NCBI GenBank assembly: GCA_030431475.1
Contig: JAUIJD010000027.1
Coordinates: 1 to 64,000 of the forward strand
Origin: Verrucomicrobiia bacterium
GTDB taxonomy: Bacteria > Verrucomicrobiota > Verrucomicrobiia > Verrucomicrobiales > Akkermansiaceae
Direction of reading: 5' to 3'
Length of the DNA stretch: 64,000 nt
Made by a program: the position numbers and the translations under genes. Positions 62,699 through 64,000 of this stretch are shown piece after piece (the first letter of the stretch is position 1; each line of letters opens with the position of its first letter). Under the pieces are notes generated by a model, which was not told the origin of the DNA, searched no databases, and worked only from the letters and a program-made list of their open reading frames with translations.

Positions 62699-63706
62699 CT
62701 ACTTCCCGAAGAGCTGCGTCCAGCGGCCGTTGTGGTGGCCGAGGCCGATGCGCTGGTGGCCACCCGCGAACATGTTCTTGTGGTGGCCCGGTGAGTAGAA
62801 CCACCCCTTGTTGGCGGCGGCCGGGTTCGAGCCTCCCGAGTAGATGTTCTCGGCGGAAGCCGTGGTGCCGAAATTCTTCGCCCGGTCCCACGGCGTCCGC
62901 TTGCCGGGCACCGGCGACTCGTGGGCGAAAAAGCCCTTCTCCGCCATGTCCTTCGAATGGTCGCGCGCGGCGTCGCAGAGTTTCGGGTCCAACTCCAGGG
63001 CGTTGAGCCCGACCAGCATGCGCCAGATGTTCGCCTCCTCGACACCCTCGGCCTCCTTCGGCGGAACCTCGTCGTCCTCGGCGACCTTGCGGTTCTTCTC
63101 GAGAATGCGGAGGCCGTCCCGCGGCAGGTCGCCGGCCTCGGTCGCGATCCGCTGCTCCGCCTCCTCAAGCTGCTTGCGCGAGTCACTCGGGGTGCTCGAC
63201 AGGGCGGCGTCGAGGGCCGCATCGCGGAAGCGCGCCAGACGGGTCGCGGCCTTGCGCTGAGCGACCGTCGCGGGCGGAAGCCTGGCGGTGATCTCCTCCG
63301 CCGTCGGCATGATCAGCGTCCGCAGCTCCTGCATGCCCGGCATGCTCTTCGACTTGAGCAGCGGCTTCATCGGACCCTCGCCCATGCCCTTGATCTTCAT
63401 GAACTCACCGCGCAGCTCACCGATCCGGCGCCGGCGTTCGTTCTTCCCGGCACGGAGCACCTCCTTCGCCCCCGACTCCAGCGCCGTGAGGTAGCGGTCC
63501 CGCATGCGCGGCCATGCCTTGTCGAGGTCGGCGACCAGATCCGCAAGCGTCTCGCCATCGCTTTCCTCCAGCGAATCGCAGAGGTCGTCGATCGGCTCGT
63601 CCCGCTCGAGCCGGGTCTGGAACGCGGCCAGCAGCTCGTCGGAGCCGAGGTTGGCGGAAACCGGGGCCGCAAGCGCGGCCAGCAGGATGGGAATGAGGAG
63701 CTTCAC
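62699..63706 (-). CDS. secreted CAP (SCP/PR-1-like) domain protein
   Basis: A 335-residue exported protein from a GTG at 63706 that directly begins a signal peptide (VKLLIPILLAALAAPVSA). The first ~190 residues are helical and charged. The C-terminal ~130 residues match the CAP/SCP domain: 'LNALELDPKLCDAARDHSKDMAEKGFFAHESP', 'ENIYSGGSNPAAANKGWFYSPGHHKNMF' in part, and 'RIGLGHHNGRW'. The His residues of the CAP cavity are present in 'FFAHESP' and 'SPGHHKNM'. CAP proteins in bacteria bind lipids or metals or act as proteases in a few cases; the function here is unknown. Confidence 0.82.
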   Translation of the reverse strand: MKLLIPILLAALAAPVSANLGSDELLAAFQTRLERDEPIDDLCDSLEESDGETLADLVADLDKAWPRMRDRYLTALESGAKEVLRAGKNERRRRIGELRGEFMKIKGMGEGPMKPLLKSKSMPGMQELRTLIMPTAEEITARLPPATVAQRKAATRLARFRDAALDAALSSTPSDSRKQLEEAEQRIATEAGDLPRDGLRILEKNRKVAEDDEVPPKEAEGVEEANIWRMLVGLNALELDPKLCDAARDHSKDMAEKGFFAHESPVPGKRTPWDRAKNFGTTASAENIYSGGSNPAAANKGWFYSPGHHKNMFAGGHQRIGLGHHNGRWTQLFGK

Positions 63707-63773
63707 GACGAAAAACGCGGGCGCAGGGTGCTCCACTCCCACGCCCGCGTCGAGTCGGATCGACCGGCCCCGC

Positions 63774-64000
63774 TCAGCGGCAACCGCGCGAGCCGCCTCC
63801 GACGATCACCGGTCCGATGCGCACCCCCCCGGAGGTGTAGCGACCGTGACGCGGATGAACCACGGCATGACCGCGGCCCACCGGGCGACAGGAGCGCTGG
63901 CGGGGATGGTGGATGACGGGACGGCAGCGGTGACTGACCGGAAGAATCCGGGTGCGGTAAACCGGATAGCCGCAGCGGTCGTAGCCGGCCACGTAGCGCT
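63774..64000 (-). CDS. partial gene, Cys/His/Arg-rich small protein (5' end outside window)
   Basis: The reading frame enters from beyond base 64000 and ends at 63774; 75 residues are visible. It is rich in Arg, His, Gly and Cys ('YDRCGYPVYRTRIL', 'SHRCRPVIHHPRQRSCRP', 'GHAVVHPRHGRY') and ends in 'IGPVIVGGGSRGCR'. Similar short Cys/His/Arg-rich secreted proteins are seen in Verrucomicrobia, and they often have an N-terminal signal peptide, which would be outside the window. No function can be assigned. Confidence 0.5.
   Translation of the reverse strand, partial: RYVAGYDRCGYPVYRTRILPVSHRCRPVIHHPRQRSCRPVGRGHAVVHPRHGRYTSGGVRIGPVIVGGGSRGCR

Overview
This window looks like a chromosomal segment of a GC-rich Verrucomicrobiota bacterium (class Verrucomicrobiae). 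That assignment is an inference. It rests on a DUF1800/DUF1501 protein pair with thrombospondin type-3 repeats, a PEP-CTERM protein, SHD1-domain and RCC1-repeat giant secreted proteins, many lipoproteins and signal peptides (Gram-negative envelope), and short dispersed intergenic repeats, including the type whose reverse strand reads as 'NIERPTSNIE'. I saw no rRNA, tRNA, transposase, prophage or CRISPR array. About 57 genes are supported, and they lie on both strands in short clusters.

Layout. 0.2-9 kb: secreted beta-helix protein, PEP-CTERM protein, then a DUF1800-DUF1501-small anchored protein cluster. 9-13 kb (minus): lipoprotein, coiled-coil membrane protein, spermidine-synthase-like methyltransferase and two secreted proteins of unknown function. 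13-18 kb: a 1.6-kilo-residue RCC1-repeat protein with a C-terminal metzincin-like zinc site and a 10-bp tandem repeat in its leader. 18-23.7 kb: helical-repeat protein, NAD-binding SDR with DUF2867, lipoprotein, TetR regulator divergent from an alpha/beta hydrolase. 23.9-31.9 kb: uvrB, glycosyltransferase, zinc-ribbon protein, SHD1 esterase, small membrane proteins, YbjN-like, PagL-like and YidB-like proteins. 31.9-42.5 kb: GH43 arabinanase-like enzyme, ABC-F ATPase, lysS, PL10 pectate lyase, msrA, amylosucrase-like GH13 and an RNase H-fold exonuclease. 42.5-47.6 kb: LolC/E-like permease, a MerR regulator divergent from a group-2 sigma factor, rlmI-like methyltransferase. 47.6-52 kb: FG-GAP protein, trypsin-like protease overlapping an Lgt-like membrane protein, azurin with a clear terminator, then a 360-bp gap with two tandem matched hairpins. 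52-64 kb: double SH3 protein, ankyrin/L,D-transpeptidase lipoprotein, tetraether-synthase-like radical SAM enzyme, sigma-54-driven glnB, esterase, CHASE2-like protein, SDR, TPR protein, ribD, CAP-domain protein and a partial Cys/His/Arg-rich gene.

Functional themes are envelope and secretion biology, plant or algal polysaccharide use (beta-helix, GH43, PL10, amylosucrase), envelope lipid modification (PagL-like, Lgt-like, Tes-like radical SAM) and a few housekeeping genes (uvrB, lysS, ribD, rlmI, glnB). The best candidates for undescribed biology are the tandem hairpin element at 51970-52087, the 10-bp repeat tract that could switch the RCC1-peptidase gene, the bacterial Tes-like radical SAM enzyme, and the divergent MerR/sigma-factor locus with a 13-bp inverted repeat between the genes.
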